This document shows, one piece after another, positions 45,666 through 58,919 of a stretch of DNA of 64,000 bases. The DNA comes from Chlorops oryzae (lineage: Eukaryota; Arthropoda; Insecta; Diptera; Chloropidae), in assembly GCA_020466095.1 (NCBI GenBank), contig CM035806.1, forward strand, positions 148,197,167 to 148,261,166, read 5' to 3'. The stretch's first letter is position 1, and every line of letters starts with the position of its first letter. A model generated the notes under the pieces. It was not told the origin of the DNA, did not search any database, and saw only the letters and a list, made by a program, of their open reading frames with translations. The position numbers and the translations under genes are program-made.

Positions 45666-45934
45666 CCTCATTACGCAGTTGGCACTTTCAAAAAAAAATT
45701 CGACATCAAACTCATTCAAAATATTAGCGGGATTCAATTAGCTTCGGAAAATTTACGAACCGAGAAATTTTTCACTGAACCGTCAAAATTTATAGGGGTC
45801 TTCCCTTAAACATGTATTTGCCTCGAAAAATTCGAAAAATCGTAAATCAAGAAGGCTTAGAAATTAATGAACGAAATTTTGTATGAAAAATTTTATACTT
45901 TTCCGATTTTTCAATCTTTTCACTTTAAAGGGCT

Positions 45935-46432
45935 CTACGCTCTAAAGCAGCAAGTAAATTTCCTATACCAAACACATGTAGAAAAAACAAAGAAGTACTT
46001 TGGCTTACTTTCGCTACTTGAACGCATACGCTAATTACAAGTAATCGGACCACAGGGTTGCATTTAAGCCATACATTTTCTATATTTCTGTCGACCTGTC
46101 ATCGGAAATTCAACTCTGATTTCCTTTCTTCAAAAGAATGACTTCGTTTCTTCCTTTCAATTTACTTTAACAGCGTTGAGCCCTTAAAGCAGCAAATAAA
46201 TTTCCTATACCAAACACATGAAGAAAAAACAATGAAGTACTTTGGCTTACTTTCGCTACTTGAACGCATAGGTACGCTAATTACAAGTAATCGGACTCAC
46301 AGGGTTGCATTTAAGTCATACATTTTCTATATTTGTATCGACCTGTCATCGATATTTCAACCCTGATTTCCTTTCTTCAAAAGAATGAGCTCGTTACTTC
46401 CTTTCAATTTACTTTAACAGCGTTGAGCCCTT
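45935..46432. repeat. Two tandem copies of a 247-bp unit
   Basis: AAATTTCCTATACCAAACACATG...GGGTTGCATTTAAG...CAGCGTTGAGCCC occurs twice head-to-tail, the second copy starting near 46187. No coding capacity. Confidence 0.85.
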
Positions 46433-46661
46433 AAAGGGAATACCCTATATATGAAAATTTCTGATGGTAAAAGTTAAAAAAGCATTTTCAAAGCTGCATG
46501 AAACCCCTTTATCCCTTTATCCCTTTACTATCAAATTTTTTGTTCAAAAATTCAAAAAAAAAGTTTTATTTTTTTTTAGTCGTAAGCAGTTGTTTTTGGC
46601 AAAAACTTTTGTTAATATGTTAGCCTAAACTGTTATAAAGCTTTTGAATTTTTGAAGAATA

Positions 46662-46824
46662 ATTTTAAGGGTTTTTCTTTTTTATTATTGTCGTTTTAAT
46701 CAAATTTTATATCTTTTTTCGAGCATATTTTTTTCGAGCTCTAATAACATTAATTTTGTAATTAACATACAATATTCTTCATGGTAAAGAATTAGTTTCA
46801 ATATTTTTTGTCCCAAATTTAATG
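46662..46824. repeat. Direct repeat, copy 2
   Basis: Second copy of 45362-45522. Confidence 0.85.
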
Positions 46825-48191
46825 GCAAACGAAGTTAAAAATTTTGAAAGCATTCTTTTTCTTTACTAAACTGCATACTGAGGGATGTAAAAGAAAATGG
46901 TATTAAAGGAGTTTTTCAAGATATTTTGGTGAAATTTTACATTTAAACATATTCGAAGGCAAATAATGTGATTTCAAAAAATTGGAATAGTGGGCGTGGC
47001 CGAAGGGCGTTTTTCGAAAATTGTCTCCTACACCCGAAATTTAAATTTGGCTTGAACGAAAGTTGGCACTTATGCTTTCTTTGTAGCCACCCCAAAAATT
47101 TCCTTGATCGGTCCATTATTAAGGGTACCTCCAGCACTAGGGTATGTCACAAAAAGCCCAAAACTGCCCCAAAATCGGACTTTTTCGAAATATTTGAATG
47201 AAACTTAGAATTTGAGTGTATATTTAAGCCTTCGATTCGAATTCAAAAATTTTGTAAAATTGGGCGTGGCAAAACAGGGGCGGTTTTCATAAATAAATTC
47301 AACAAAATGCGGAATATGGGGCCCCTTATGGCCTTAAGATTCTCTTGGATATTCTTTCTTAATGATCCTGGTTTTGGGCGTGTTTTAAAAATTATTTAAA
47401 CATGTGCGTCTGTATCGGGCTCGCCTGACTATAACACCCTTACTTGATTTGCTTTGTTGTTAAACGCTTAAATTCGAACGGGCTTTTCTTATAACTTTCA
47501 TGAAAAACAAAGTTGTTTGTATTGCCTATAAAATTTGTAAAAATGGACTTGGACTCTGACTTGGACACTCTTACCCGACGATATGTCAATACTTCGAATT
47601 ATATACTGAAACTATAAACATTTGGCATAATTATCCACAATTCGGCAGCACTGGTTTGGATGTTGTCTACCCCACTAATATAGAATTCCTATTGGAGTTC
47701 ATTTGCTATAGATTAGTTTTTATCAATGGAATATTGTAATATAAAGTAGTATTCAGTAGTATTCAGTAAAATAGGAGTTATTAAGGATAACAAACAAAAT
47801 TGAGAATTTCAACATGATATTAGAGAATAACAGAAAGTCGATCGTATTGAACAGAGCTGTAAAATAATGGAAATTATAAAAAAAAAAAAAAAAATATGAA
47901 CAAAATATAAGTGAATATCAAGGTTATCGTAAGAATTTCGCACATTAATTAAAAACCTACACCAATACCGATAAAATATCCAAAATTTATAAGTAATACA
48001 TAAAATTTGATGTGTTTCTTCAATATTGGGTTCCATATGAGTAGACTTATGTGAAAATGTGAATGAAGCAAATGGTTAGGATATATTTAATTACAGGGAA
48101 ATGTTTTCTTATTTACAATAGGGTATCAATATGATTCGTATGTCCTGAACTGTTGGGCAGTTAGAATTTGGAATGTGTGTTGCATGCATAT
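46825..48191. other. Intron, decayed repeat-like sequence
   Basis: TGGGCGTGGC occurs twice (about 46990 and 47263) in sequence resembling old intergenic repeats of flies. No exon found. Confidence 0.4.
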
Positions 48192-48795
48192 CCCAGCAGG
48201 CAAGTATCTTCTAGAGGAAAAAGTCATAAGTGATTTCTGCCGACATGAACCGATGGTGACGTCCCCGGCGATTTTTCGATAACCAAAATAGAAGTTCAGA
48301 AATGTGCCCCTTTATATTTCTACAATAGGATTTAAAGCAAATACTTTTTGAATTGCGCTCCATCTCTTTCCTGATTGCAGATGTTTCTCTTTTCTTTTCT
48401 TTTTTTTTTCTTATTGTCTTTTCGGAATTTTTAATTTTTGGAGAGCGTGTGCGCCTAATAAACCGAAGGATTCCACCCGCAGACAAACAATAATTGACAA
48501 AAAAAAAAAAAAAACAGAAATTCAGAAATAAATGTAAAATGTTTTAATACAAAAAAGTCTTCTGCACTCAGGGAAGAGTGCATGTAATTCCTATAAATAC
48601 ATGTTTCAAAGAGATAGCGTACGAAGCTCTGAAATTCTTTTTTTCCCCTATTGCACTTCTAAGTGTGGCAATGTCACCCAGGACGTCACTGTCAGTTTGT
48701 GTGAATCTGGTAGTATCCCACTAAATGCGTCCGGAGGATAATACATAAATCACACTGAAATCATCAATGATGTGAAGTTGACTTTTCCTGCCGGG
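48192..48795. mobile_element. Element with CCCAGCAGGCAAGT / CCTGCCGGG ends
   Basis: The CCCAGCAGGCAAGT start is mirrored by ACTTTTCCTGCCGGG. About 600 bp without coding capacity. It shares the CCCAGC terminus with other elements here; the flanks do not form a perfect duplication. Confidence 0.65.
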
Positions 48796-48829
48796 TGATG
48801 TTCATATGTACGCGTTCGTGTATGCATAT

Positions 48830-50425
48830 ATGTATTTATGTTTTTATGGATTTGTTTTTATGTATTTATGTTTTATGTATTTATTTATGTTTTTATATTT
48901 TTTATGTTTTATGTTTTTATGTTTTTATGTTTATTTATGTTTTTATGTTTTTATGTTTTTATGTTTTTATGTTTTTGTTTTTATTTTTTATGTTCTTTAT
49001 TTTATGTTTTTTTTATGTTTTTATATTTTTATGTATTTATATTTTTATGTTTGTTATGAGTTTATGTTTTAATTATTTATGAAATATATGTTTTTAATGT
49101 TTTTATGTTTATGTTCTTATGTTTATTTCTTATGTTCTTATGTATATTATGTTTTTATGTTTTTATTTTAAGTTATGTTATGTATTATGATGTTTAATTT
49201 ATGTATTAATGTTTTTAATGTATATGTATTTTTTATGTATTTATGTTTTTATGTTTATATGTTTGTTATGATATGTTTATGTTTTTATGTATTTATGTTT
49301 TTGTTTTTATGTAATTTATGTTTTATGTATTTTTGTTTTTATTTTTGTTTTTATGTATTTATGGATTTTGTATTTATGTATTTGTTTTTATGTATTTTAT
49401 GTTTTTATATTCTTATGTTTTTATGTTTTTATATTTTTATTATTTTATGTTTTTATGTATTTTTTTGTTTTTATTTTTTATGTTTTTATGTATTATGTTT
49501 TATTTTTTATTTTATAATTTTTATGTTATTTATGTTTTATGTATTGTTTATGTTTATGTTTTTATGTATTTATTTTTTTTTTTTTTTATGTTTTATGTTT
49601 TATGTTTTATTATTTTTTGTTTATTTATGTTTTTATGTTTTTATGTTTATGTTTTTATGTTTTTATTTTGTTTTTTTATGTATTTTTTATTTTATGTTTT
49701 ATTTATGTTTTATGTTTTTTTATGTTTTATTTTTTATGTTTTATGTTTTTATGTTTTATGTTTATTTTGTTTATATGTTTTATTTTATATGTTTTTATAG
49801 TTTTTATGTTTTATTTTTTATGTTTTTATGTTTTATGTTTTTATGTTTTTATGTTATTTTTTTATTTATGTTTTTATGTTTTTATGTATTTATGGATTTT
49901 TTGTTTTATGTTTTATGTTATTTATTGTTTTTATGTTTTTGTTTATTTTTTATGTTTTTATGATTTTATTATTTTTATGTTTTTATGTTTTTATTTATAT
50001 TTTATTTTTTATGTTTTATGTTTTTATATTTTTATGTTTTTATGTATTTTATGTTTTTATGTTTTTATGTTATTTATGTTTTATGTTTTTGTTTTATGTT
50101 TTTTTTTTTATGTTTTATGTTTTTATATTTTTATATTTTTTCTATTTTTTATTTTTTATTTTTATTTTTTATATGTTTTATGTATTTATTATTATGTTTT
50201 TATGTTATTTATGTTTTTATGTATTTATGTTTTGTTTTATGTTTTATGTTTTTTTATGTATTTATGTTTTTATATTTTTATGTTTTTATATTTTTATTTA
50301 TTTTATATTTTTTTATGTATTTATGTTTTTATATTTTATGTTTTTTATTATGTTTTATGTTTTATGTTTTTATGTTTTTATGTTTTTATGTATTTATGCA
50401 TTTATGTATTTATGCATTTATGCAT
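48830..50425. repeat. 1.6-kb degenerate (TTTTTATG)n array
   Basis: Almost entirely TTTTTATG and variants (GTATTTATG, TTTTATG, TTTTTGT). Since the + strand has no TAA, TAG or TGA for long stretches, it creates long Phe/Met/Tyr/Leu/Cys open frames (up to 296 codons). These are by-products: composition follows the repeat in all three frames. Confidence 0.97.
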
Positions 50426-50906
50426 ATAACTTTGCACATATGTCATAACACGCAATCCACTTAGGACCTGAGATGAAGATAATTACTATTGGCTCTGAGT
50501 TTGATGTTAGCGAATCGATGACAGTTTTTGAGCAGTACAAATATTTTTTTACAATTCTTATGTATATATACACATTTTTTTTTGTTTTTAAATTAAAATA
50601 TACAGTTGAAATGATCTATAACGAGCTATGAAAGCGACTACAAGATTGATGAATAAATTTAATGTTTTTAGAAACACTTATAATTTAAAATCATAATAGT
50701 TTTAAGGAATCATTACCGTGAATCCATCTAGTCGCCATTGACTGAATTTTTTCCTAAGTTAATCTAATCTAATAATAATAATGAAATTGTATTCGATATG
50801 AAACCAAGTAAGAAAGAAAAAGGCTAAATAGGGTTCTGAACTGATTTGATTTGTGGCGTTGTTCATCATTGGCGGTCAAAGTCGAAGAATATCACAAAAG
50901 CATAAA

Positions 50907-50941
<35 letters not shown>

Positions 50942-51088
50942 GTAGAACAATAGGAATATTCTCTATGTGAAAATAGGTTTTTATGTTTTCTGCTTGCGAG
51001 ACCTAACACAAAAACCGTTTTTTTTTTTTTTTTTTTTTTTTTGTTTGGTTTATCATTTCAATAGGTATATTTGTTTATTCGTTATTAC
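50426..51088. other. Intron with (ATA)n microsatellite
   Basis: AATAATAAT run at about 50910-50940 and poly-T at 51018-51042. No gene. Confidence 0.6.
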
Positions 51089-52534
51089 CTTGGAATCATT
51101 ACTGAATTTTAAGCGCCAGGAGGGACGACGCTCGCTCGCTGAAATACCGCTATAAGAGCTGGCATTTACGTTGCTGCCAGCGGAAATTGTAGCTTTCCGA
51201 CAATTGGACATCGGTGAGCTCAGGATACTATTAGCACTATTTCTTAATAGAGATTCAGCGTCTCCGCCGCCATTACGAGCAGTATTGCTAGCATAATTAA
51301 CTGACGTTGACACTTCGTCAAATTCAGTGAGCTGGCTCTCTGGATCAGGAGTCTCTGAGCTTTTCTTTTCAAAGTCCAAAAACGAGCGTTTGTCCCTCAA
51401 TCGGACAGGACTCTCAAGAGTTGGCGTCGACGAGGCGCTTGTAAAAAGCTCGCCTTGCTCTGCTGTTTGTATTGGCAAAGACATCGAAGATGGTGACACA
51501 GTCGCTGCGTTATTGGTTTTAACAAGTACCGAAGAAGTTGATGATGCAGCTGGCAGTGTTATTGGCTCATTCAATTTTCCATTATTATCTAGAGTTTTTA
51601 TTTGTAGTATTTTTAATGTTTCTGATGCTGATGCAGCTTCTTCTGCTTCTGTTGCCTCTGCTGTTGTTGTAATTGCTGATGATGATGATGATGATGACGT
51701 GGATGATGATGACGATGATGATGACGATGACGATATTGGGTCTGTTTTTTCAATTATATCAGTCTTTTGAACGTTGATGCTGCTATTTAAATTATTAACG
51801 CTATCGCGCTCATTAGCAAGCGATTGGTGTTCTGATTTTACTTCATTGTCCGGTTGCGATGAGTAAAGTTCAGAGTTATCAAAGGAGTTACCTTTGGAAC
51901 CCGAATCAGTAATCACTTCTACCGTTCGTTTGTGGTGCAGAGCATGGGGAACAACAACAGTTTCTTCAACTGATTCAATTGTTGTTGCTGGCGTAGGTAA
52001 GATTACTTTATCCGGATGTTTAATGGTAAAATTCACGCTTATTTCATTCTCTTTGTCATAGTCGTCGTCACAACGTTCGTTGCTCCTGTCACAGGTATTC
52101 GGCTGAATAATGCGAACAATTGTACTGGGGGACATAACAGCAATGTTTTCTCTTTCAACCATGGGCATGGGCATGGGCATTGGAGTTGTTTTTTCCCTGT
52201 CCCTTTCTTGGCGGACAATATCATTGCCGGACTCATTTTCATCATGCACGATAATATTTGAATGTAATTTTGGCGATGAGGAGGAGGACATTAACGAACT
52301 CTCTACAAGCTTCGATTGATCAAGTTGTAAGCCTTTTGATTCTTCCGTATCTTTCGTCATATCTTTTTCGTTTGCAGTTGACGTTGACGTTGACGTTGAC
52401 GATGATATCGATGTTAGCGTTGTTGTTGAAAGTAGAACTTCTGAATGCAGTGTAGTATCATCTCTTTGTTGTTGTTGTTCAGACGAAGGAATATTTTCTT
52501 GTGTTGAAATTGGCTTTGTTGACTCCGTGTTATT
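51089..52534 (-). CDS. Mbs: Mbs large central exon
   Basis: 1446 bp (482 codons), phase 0 at both ends. Acceptor AATTATTGACAG (AG at 52535-52536), donor AAG|GTAATA (GT at 51087-51088). It starts NNTESTKPISTQENIPSSEQ and ends with SERRPSWRLKFSNDSK. Mostly disordered: an acidic stretch CDDDYDKENE, a Met-Pro repeat, and a poly-Ser run of about 20 encoded by mixed TCA/TCG/TCC codons. ESPVRLRDKRSFLDFEKK and ERRPSWRL look like conserved basic docking or phosphorylation blocks. It lies between the two inhibitory phosphosites and makes this region far longer than in vertebrate MYPT1. The +-strand frame 51327-51770 is its shadow. Confidence 0.94.
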
Positions 52535-52832
52535 CTGTCAATAATTTTTAGTTTTACAAAATAGCAAGTAAAAAAAGTTCATCTGAAATATGTGGATTGT
52601 ATATCTCTAGCGGAAATGAAATTATATTTAAAAGTTTTTGGGGCCCTTCCCTTTTGAAGTATCTTTTTAACATTCAGTTGTTTCAATTGAAATTTACATT
52701 TAGTTTCTAGATGAGAAAACTGATCCTTAATTTGAATTTAACACGAAAAGCTTATGACTTAAAAACGGACCGTACTTCTTATAACATAACAAAAAAAAAA
52801 GTTGTTTTTTCAATCATTATTAAGGGAACTTA

Positions 52833-53466
52833 GGCTGAAAACACACCAAAGCCAACAAAACGTTGTTTCATGTCGAATTCGACAAAAGTATATTGCTTCT
52901 TATCTAGCAACACACACCGAGTACGACACAACATTTTGTTGGTCAACGCATTTGTTCGAACGCCGTTGATACATGGCACTTCATACAGCTAACCCACACC
53001 GAACTCGACAAAACGTTGCGAACGCTTGTCGACGTCGATAATCTCATGTAAGCTTACGGCGCAACGCACACTGAAAACGACACGAACAAAACAGAAGCTT
53101 CGACAGAAAAGCATGCAGAAAGCTGTTGGCTTGGATTTTGTTTGAGTTCGACAAATTTGTTGGCGTTGGTGTGGATTACACTGTTGCCAGTTTAGGGGAA
53201 TCTCCCCTAAATTCAAAGAAATTTATGATCTTTAGTGGAGTCTTAGGGAAGAATAGTGGTCAGGGAAACTTATATGGGACCTGATAAGACCAAATTTTTG
53301 TTTTTGGAAGGTTTCAAAATAAAATTTTAGGGAATTTAGGCCTTGTTTTGAGACATTCAGGGGAATATTCCCCTAAAAAACTGGCATCAGTGGTGGGTTA
53401 TGTCGAAAAGCGTTTTTTTTCTGTACGTCAAAAAAACGTTTTGTTGGCTTTGGTGTGTTTTCAGCC
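52833..53466. mobile_element. TTA-flanked MITE (GGCTGAAAACACACC ends)
   Basis: The long inverted ends GGCTGAAAACACACCAAAGC / GCTTTGGTGTGTTTTCAGCC have TTA on both sides (52830-52832, 53467-53469), a PIF/Harbinger-type duplication. CGACA/TGTCG motifs fill the interior. A TTTAGGGGAATCTCCCC palindrome inside suggests a nested insertion. Confidence 0.88.
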
Positions 53467-53469
53467 TTA

Positions 53470-54103
53470 TTTCCATAAAATTTGGATCATAACGTAGTTA
53501 TTTTGCTACGGAAAAATTATAACATGAACAAAAAAAAAAAATCTTAAAAAACTTTTTTTTTTTAGTCTCAAAATAAGAGTTTTTTAGGATTTTTATTTTT
53601 TCCCGTTGAAAAATAAAAGTCATTTTTGCAATTTCAGCGGAGCCCTGCATAACGTTGTAAATGACCAAATTTCAGATGTTTGTCATGATTTGTCACGCCA
53701 GTCATTGGAAGTCACTTCATTTCTTTAGTGTCCCGAAGTGTTGAGAAATGTTTGAGAGTTGACCAAATATAAATATTTTTGGGATAGCTTAAAGGGCTTA
53801 AAGAGTATTATTGAAAGTGAAAGTCCAAAAAAAAATGGTTCCAAAAATTTGTCACTTAAAATGTTATTCGCGGCTCCATTTCAATTAATTATTCAATAAA
53901 ATTAACATAATTTTTTTGTGTGGAATCGCAATCAAAGGATAAAAATATTTTCATATAACCGGGAGCTTTCCGGAGAATTAGAATTAGATGCTTTTATCTC
54001 TTAGCTCCGATTGAAGCTTTGCTTGAGTTTCGGTTAATGTTACCTAATGTTATTGGATTCCGAAAAAATATAAAACAAATGTATGCACAACTTTGTTTAT
54101 ATA
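53470..54103. other. Intron, no gene seen
   Basis: AT-rich with T-runs. No exon or repeat recognised. Confidence 0.4.
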
Positions 54104-55834
54104 CAGTAGAGTCTGGAGGGTTTGATCCCTGGGGATAGATTGAACATCTCGAACACATACAGTTTTTTCATAGAGTACTCTGGAGGTTGAACAATCATAA
54201 GCCTCTTTAGTGGGAATAAAGTTTTTATGCCCAAAAACAACAAAATATCATCACAAATAGACACAGTAAAAGAAAAAAAAAAAACAGGAAAAAACTACAG
54301 TTCATTCTATGCCAATTCTTTGTTTTTGTGTGAAATTTGTGTGTCACACAAATGTTTTCCCCTTTTCGAACGTACATATGTTCATACTTAAGGCATTATT
54401 CTTTATAATTTTGAGCATTATTTAAGTTTTCGTTTAACGGATTTAAGCTCAATGTGATCAAATAGAAATTATTTGTTGATTGTCAAAAACCCAGCGGCCA
54501 AAATGCTGCCTACAGAAGCGATGAACCGTAACACATTACGTAAGCCGTAGGCGGTAATGCATACGACCTTATATACCATCCTAGTATACTTTCGTTCGAG
54601 CGTGACCGTTTTTAAAGTGAACGCTTACCACCATCACATAAAGTAAGCCGGTTGCTTACAATCTCGTATACTTTGTAAGCTATTGGTAGGCAGGTCGCTT
54701 ACAATCTTGTTTACTTTGTAGCTATTGGTAGGCAGTTGGCTTACAATCTTGTTTACTTTGTAGCTATTGGTAGGCAGTTGGCTTACAATCTCGTATACTT
54801 TGTAAGCTAGTGGTAGGCAGTTCGCTTACAATATCGTATACTTTGTAAGCTATTGGTAGGCAGTTTGCTTACAATATTGTACACTTTGTAGCTATTGGTA
54901 GGCAGTTCGCTTACATTCTCGTATGCTTTGTAAGCTATTGGTAGGCAGTTCGCCTAAAAATTCGTATACTTTGTAAGCTATTGGTAGGCAGTTCGCTTAC
55001 ATTCTCGTATACTTTGTAAGCTATTGGTAGGCAGTTCGCCTACAATCTCGAATACTTTGTAAGCTATTGGTAGGCAGTTTGCTTACAATATTGTAAACTT
55101 TGTAAGCTATTGGTAGGCAGTTCGCCTACAATCTCGTATACTTTGTAAGCTATTGGTAGGCAGTTCGCCTTCAATCTCGTATACTTTGTAAGCTATTGGT
55201 AGGCAGTTCGCCTACAATCTCGTATACTTTGTAAGCTAGTGGTAGGCAGTTCGCCTACAATCTCGTATAGTTTGCAGCTATTAAATTTCAGGTCGCTTAC
55301 AATCTCGTATACTTTGTAGGCGGTATGCACTGTTGGCCGCTGTGAAGTTCAAGAAATTAATTGCAAAAAGTTTTTTCCATTAGAGGCTCTCTCCGGTTCT
55401 GTCAGAAATGAAACTGAAATGAAAAACTTGATATAAAAAAAACAAACACTTTAGAAAATTCCTGATCCATTTCTGAAGCCTTTTTTTTTTTTTTATATGA
55501 AGCTTTTCATTTCTGACCGAGCTGGAGAGAGCCCCTTAAATGGATATAGGAAAAGGAAAAGATGTTAGTGTTTCATCTTTCCCATAATCGTATGGCGGAC
55601 CCAAGTGAACAGTGAAAATACGCACAAGAAGCAAATCATTCTTGAATTTAAAAAAAAGCTTTTTTAAAAAAAAATCTTAGCTTGTATAAAAAATGTGAAC
55701 ACGTTAACTTGTGTAGATATTTACAAAAAAAAAAAAATAATAATAATAATAAATAAAATTAAGCATAAAAAAATTTGCCTCGATTATGTGAACAGACCTT
55801 GCTAAAATTGGTTCACTCTATCCAGACTCTACTG
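54104..55834. mobile_element. pogo/Tigger-like element (CAGTAGAGTCTGG ends) split by copy f
   Basis: CAGTAGAGTCTGG and CCAGACTCTACTG with TA on both sides (54102-54103, 55835-55836). Without the nested minisatellite element it is about 880 bp and has no transposase. Confidence 0.85.
54490..55343 (+). mobile_element. Minisatellite-bearing CCCAGCGGCC element, copy f (nested)
   Basis: CCCAGCGGCCAAAATGCTGC start and CACTGTTGGCCGCTG end, with about 15 units of 43 bp. It is inserted into the pogo-like element, so it moved after that element. Confidence 0.9.
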
Positions 55835-56780
55835 TATGTTTATGTAAGTATAATCATTAAGGTTATTTACATTTACTTTTTATACAATATGACTATTATT
55901 TTTCAATAAAAAAAAAAAAAATTCCTTTAAAAAAAGGTTTATTTTGAAACTGAAAAATAGCTGTTATTTTTTAACATTTGGCTTTTATTCAGGATCACTC
56001 TGGATTACGTATCCTTTTTTTCGCTGGTATTTTTTTGATACAAGACAGCTTCTCTGCGACGATGCACAGCATGACGATTATTTCAGTGAGTTTTTTTTTA
56101 TAACGCTTAGAAATAAAATAGATTATTTTAAAAATCACTAAATGTTAAAAGTTTTTTCCTTGCAATATCATTTTTTTTTTTGAAAGTCACACGCTTAAGA
56201 TGAACTTAAAATTAACATCTTAATTCCTGTTTGAGTTACAGTGAAACTGGCGAAAATTGAATTTCCTACAATTCGAACTGAAATGCGAACCAATTACGTA
56301 TAGTGTTTTATAAAATTCTTCAACTCCAAGTCTCCAAAAGTCGAGTATACTCTGTTAATAATGATAAATCGTGGTATAAGAGTTTGGCTGTGTATTTACA
56401 TATACACACATATATGCCTACAAATTTACTAAATGAACTTTATTAGATCCTGCAGCTTCGTATGGAAAAATAAAACAATTGAGAGGGAGAGTGGGTGCTC
56501 AACGCAACGGTGGAACATCGCAAACGGAACTTTTAAGAATTTATGGGTCACTATTTTTTAATCCAATGACTGTTACTGATTAGAAATAACAGTTAATTTA
56601 CTTTAAGGGGAAAAATCGGGTTCTTAATAATGATTTAAAATAAATATTTTTCCTATTTTTTTTTTTAATTTTATTTTTGATTTTTTTATAATTTTTTTTT
56701 TAGTAATTTTCATAACTGTCAAACTGACGACCTCTGTACCCGTTTGAATCAATTACCCTATTTCGGATTTCACCCTATTA
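55835..56780. other. Intron; possible pogo-like end near 56240
   Basis: TTACAGTGAAACTGGCG at about 56238 resembles a pogo-like terminus without a partner. No gene. Confidence 0.35.
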
Positions 56781-57393
56781 CCCCTCTTTCCTCATCTCCC
56801 CCTACGCATCTATCCCTCATTCTCCATCACTCTCTCTCCGTCAGTCTCCCTCACTCTTCATCTATCTCCGTCACTCTCCGTCACTCTTCATCTCTCTCCG
56901 TCAGTCTCCCTCACACTTCATCTCCAGTGTTCGGACTACGGAAATCCCATTTCGTAGTAGAAGACCGAAAAAATCGGAGTAGAAATGAATTTTTGGGTAG
57001 TAAAATGGAATTTCTCATTTTCGAAAAAAAAAAAAAAAGGTCAACAATTTATTTGAAGCAAACATTTATAACTTACATTTACATATTACTTATATTTTTT
57101 TATCTCCATCAGTCAAGATTTAGATACAGAGACATCTGTACGGAAAACAACAATTTGTTTGCGAACGAGGGAACACAAAAAACTCGTTCTCATGACGTCT
57201 AAATATTCTAAATATCATAGACAAAATTATTTTGAGTTTTGAGATGTGAAAAAATCGGAGTAGATTTCAGGTATAGGGTAGTACGGAGTAGATTTCAAAA
57301 AATTTTTAAAAACGGAGTAGATCTACTCCGATCGGAGTATAGTCCGAACCCTGTTCATCTCTCTCCATCTCTCTCTGTTAGTACCTCTCCCTA

Positions 57394-57424
<31 letters not shown>

Positions 57425-57440
57425 CGTCACTCACAATTTC
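56781..57440. repeat. CT-rich minisatellite interrupted by a hAT MITE
   Basis: CTCTCTCCGTCA(G/C)TCTCCCTCAC repeats at 56795-56924 and 57354-57440. The hAT insertion at 56925-57353 splits them. Confidence 0.8.
56925..57353. mobile_element. hAT-like MITE (CAGTGTTCGGACTA ends)
   Basis: CAGTGTTCGGACTA / TAGTCCGAACCCTG with perfect 8-bp duplications TTCATCTC (56917-56924, 57354-57361). GGAGTAGA motifs recur. The open frame through it is a by-product. Confidence 0.9.
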
Positions 57441-58919
57441 CTTCTTTCTCTTTTGCTTGACGTTCAATTTTTTTTTTAATAATTAAAACAGCTCAATTTT
57501 TAAAATAAAATCAAAAATCTCTTCCGAGGGTCACCTTAATAACTTAGAGGGGATTTGAAAAATAGTTTATATCCTATTCTCAGACGTTCTGAATATAAAA
57601 CACCAAAATTCATAAAAATTGGTCAAGCCGTTTCGGAGGAGTTTGGAAACAAACACCGCGGCAAGAGATTTTTACATATTAAAGTAACATTCGATCATGA
57701 CCTGCTGAGGCATAATGTCTTAGACAATATTTTTCACTTGAACCCAAAATACATGAAATATATGAAGAGAAAAAAATAAATAAATAAATTATGTAAAAAC
57801 TAAATCTAAATTCAAACATAAAATGGAAAAATTGTATTCATAATCATACTTAAAATTATTTAACTCCATTTCAAAGGGCATTTCAAAGGGCAACACCTTC
57901 ATTGATGTAAAAATATTCTGAATGATGTTTTCTTAACTGCCAATTTGAAAAGCTCCCAGTTTTGACATTGGCCTTGTATACATATATATATGCATATATA
58001 TATTTATATATATAAATATATTTCAATTTGAAGGTAGCTAATAGCTACGCCGTTTAGGCGATGAACCTTAGAACGCGGAGCATGATTTTTTGGTTATTTA
58101 CGCAATGCACAGCTAGCAAGAAAGCATGTTAATGAAGGGCTTTCAACAACATGAACAAGCAGTGGCCGTTTTGCTTAATACTATCAGTTAATCGCATAAC
58201 GATTGATTGATCGAATGAAAGATTCGGTTTTTTTTTTTTTTTTTTTTTTTACGTATTATGGACGTACATACGTAAGTCATTTCATGATTTCATAAATTCC
58301 AGGTTGAAACAAATTAATTTCCATATGATTGTCTCTTTCCATTGGAGGATAAATTTTGTTGAAATATTTCATTTTTATTGGATTGGATGACAGCTAATGC
58401 TATTGTGTCATATGTTGTATGTATGCAGATAAAATATTTTATGGATGTATGTATAATATACGTTTAACAAAAGAAAAACACCACAACACCTTAACCCTTA
58501 AAGCAACTTTGGTGTATTTATAACACATGAGGTAACACAACAGGACAAAAGACATACATATACGTGTGTACTGTACTGTAGTGCGAAAATAACGAGTGGG
58601 TGTATATAGGGGGTAGGTGTGGTGCGTTAAGACCGGCTTTGTCCTGGAATGTTTGTTTTACGCATACGCTGTGTAGAGCAAGAGCGAGAGGTACTAATCG
58701 ATTAAACTACTTGAATATATGTTTGTATGTATGTATGTGCTCAATTTACCCGAACCTAGTTATTTTTTTTTATTATTTTTAATTTTTTCCCAATAGCTCT
58801 TTTCCTCTCGCTCGCTCATGGTTACCCTATCCTGTGAGCATTCTAAACCGGTTGGTTAAAATTTTAAATGAACTCTTTTTTTTTTTTTTTTTTTTGTTTG
58901 GGATTGTTTTAGTACTTAC
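57441..58919. other. Intron, no gene seen
   Basis: The + frame at 57555-57779 contains KFIKIGQAVSEEFGNKHRG, encoded by a common repeat-derived sequence (AAATTGGTCAAGCCGTTTCG) rather than a gene. TATA-rich and (TATG)n tracts occur. Confidence 0.45.

Noticed and set aside
49175..50429. Long + strand open frames (262 and 296 codons) rich in Phe, Met, Tyr and Cys
   Set aside because: Direct translation of the (TTTTTATG)n array; similar frames occur in all phases and no non-repeat residues or gene context exist.
51327..51770. 147-codon + strand frame with a poly-Asp tail
   Set aside because: Antisense shadow of the Ser-rich Mbs exon 51089-52534.
57555..57779. 74-codon frame with KFIKIGQAVSEEFGNKHRG as a small gene
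   Set aside because: The underlying DNA (AAATTGGTCAAGCCGTTTCG) is a common dispersed repeat sequence in insects, and no start context or splice support is seen.
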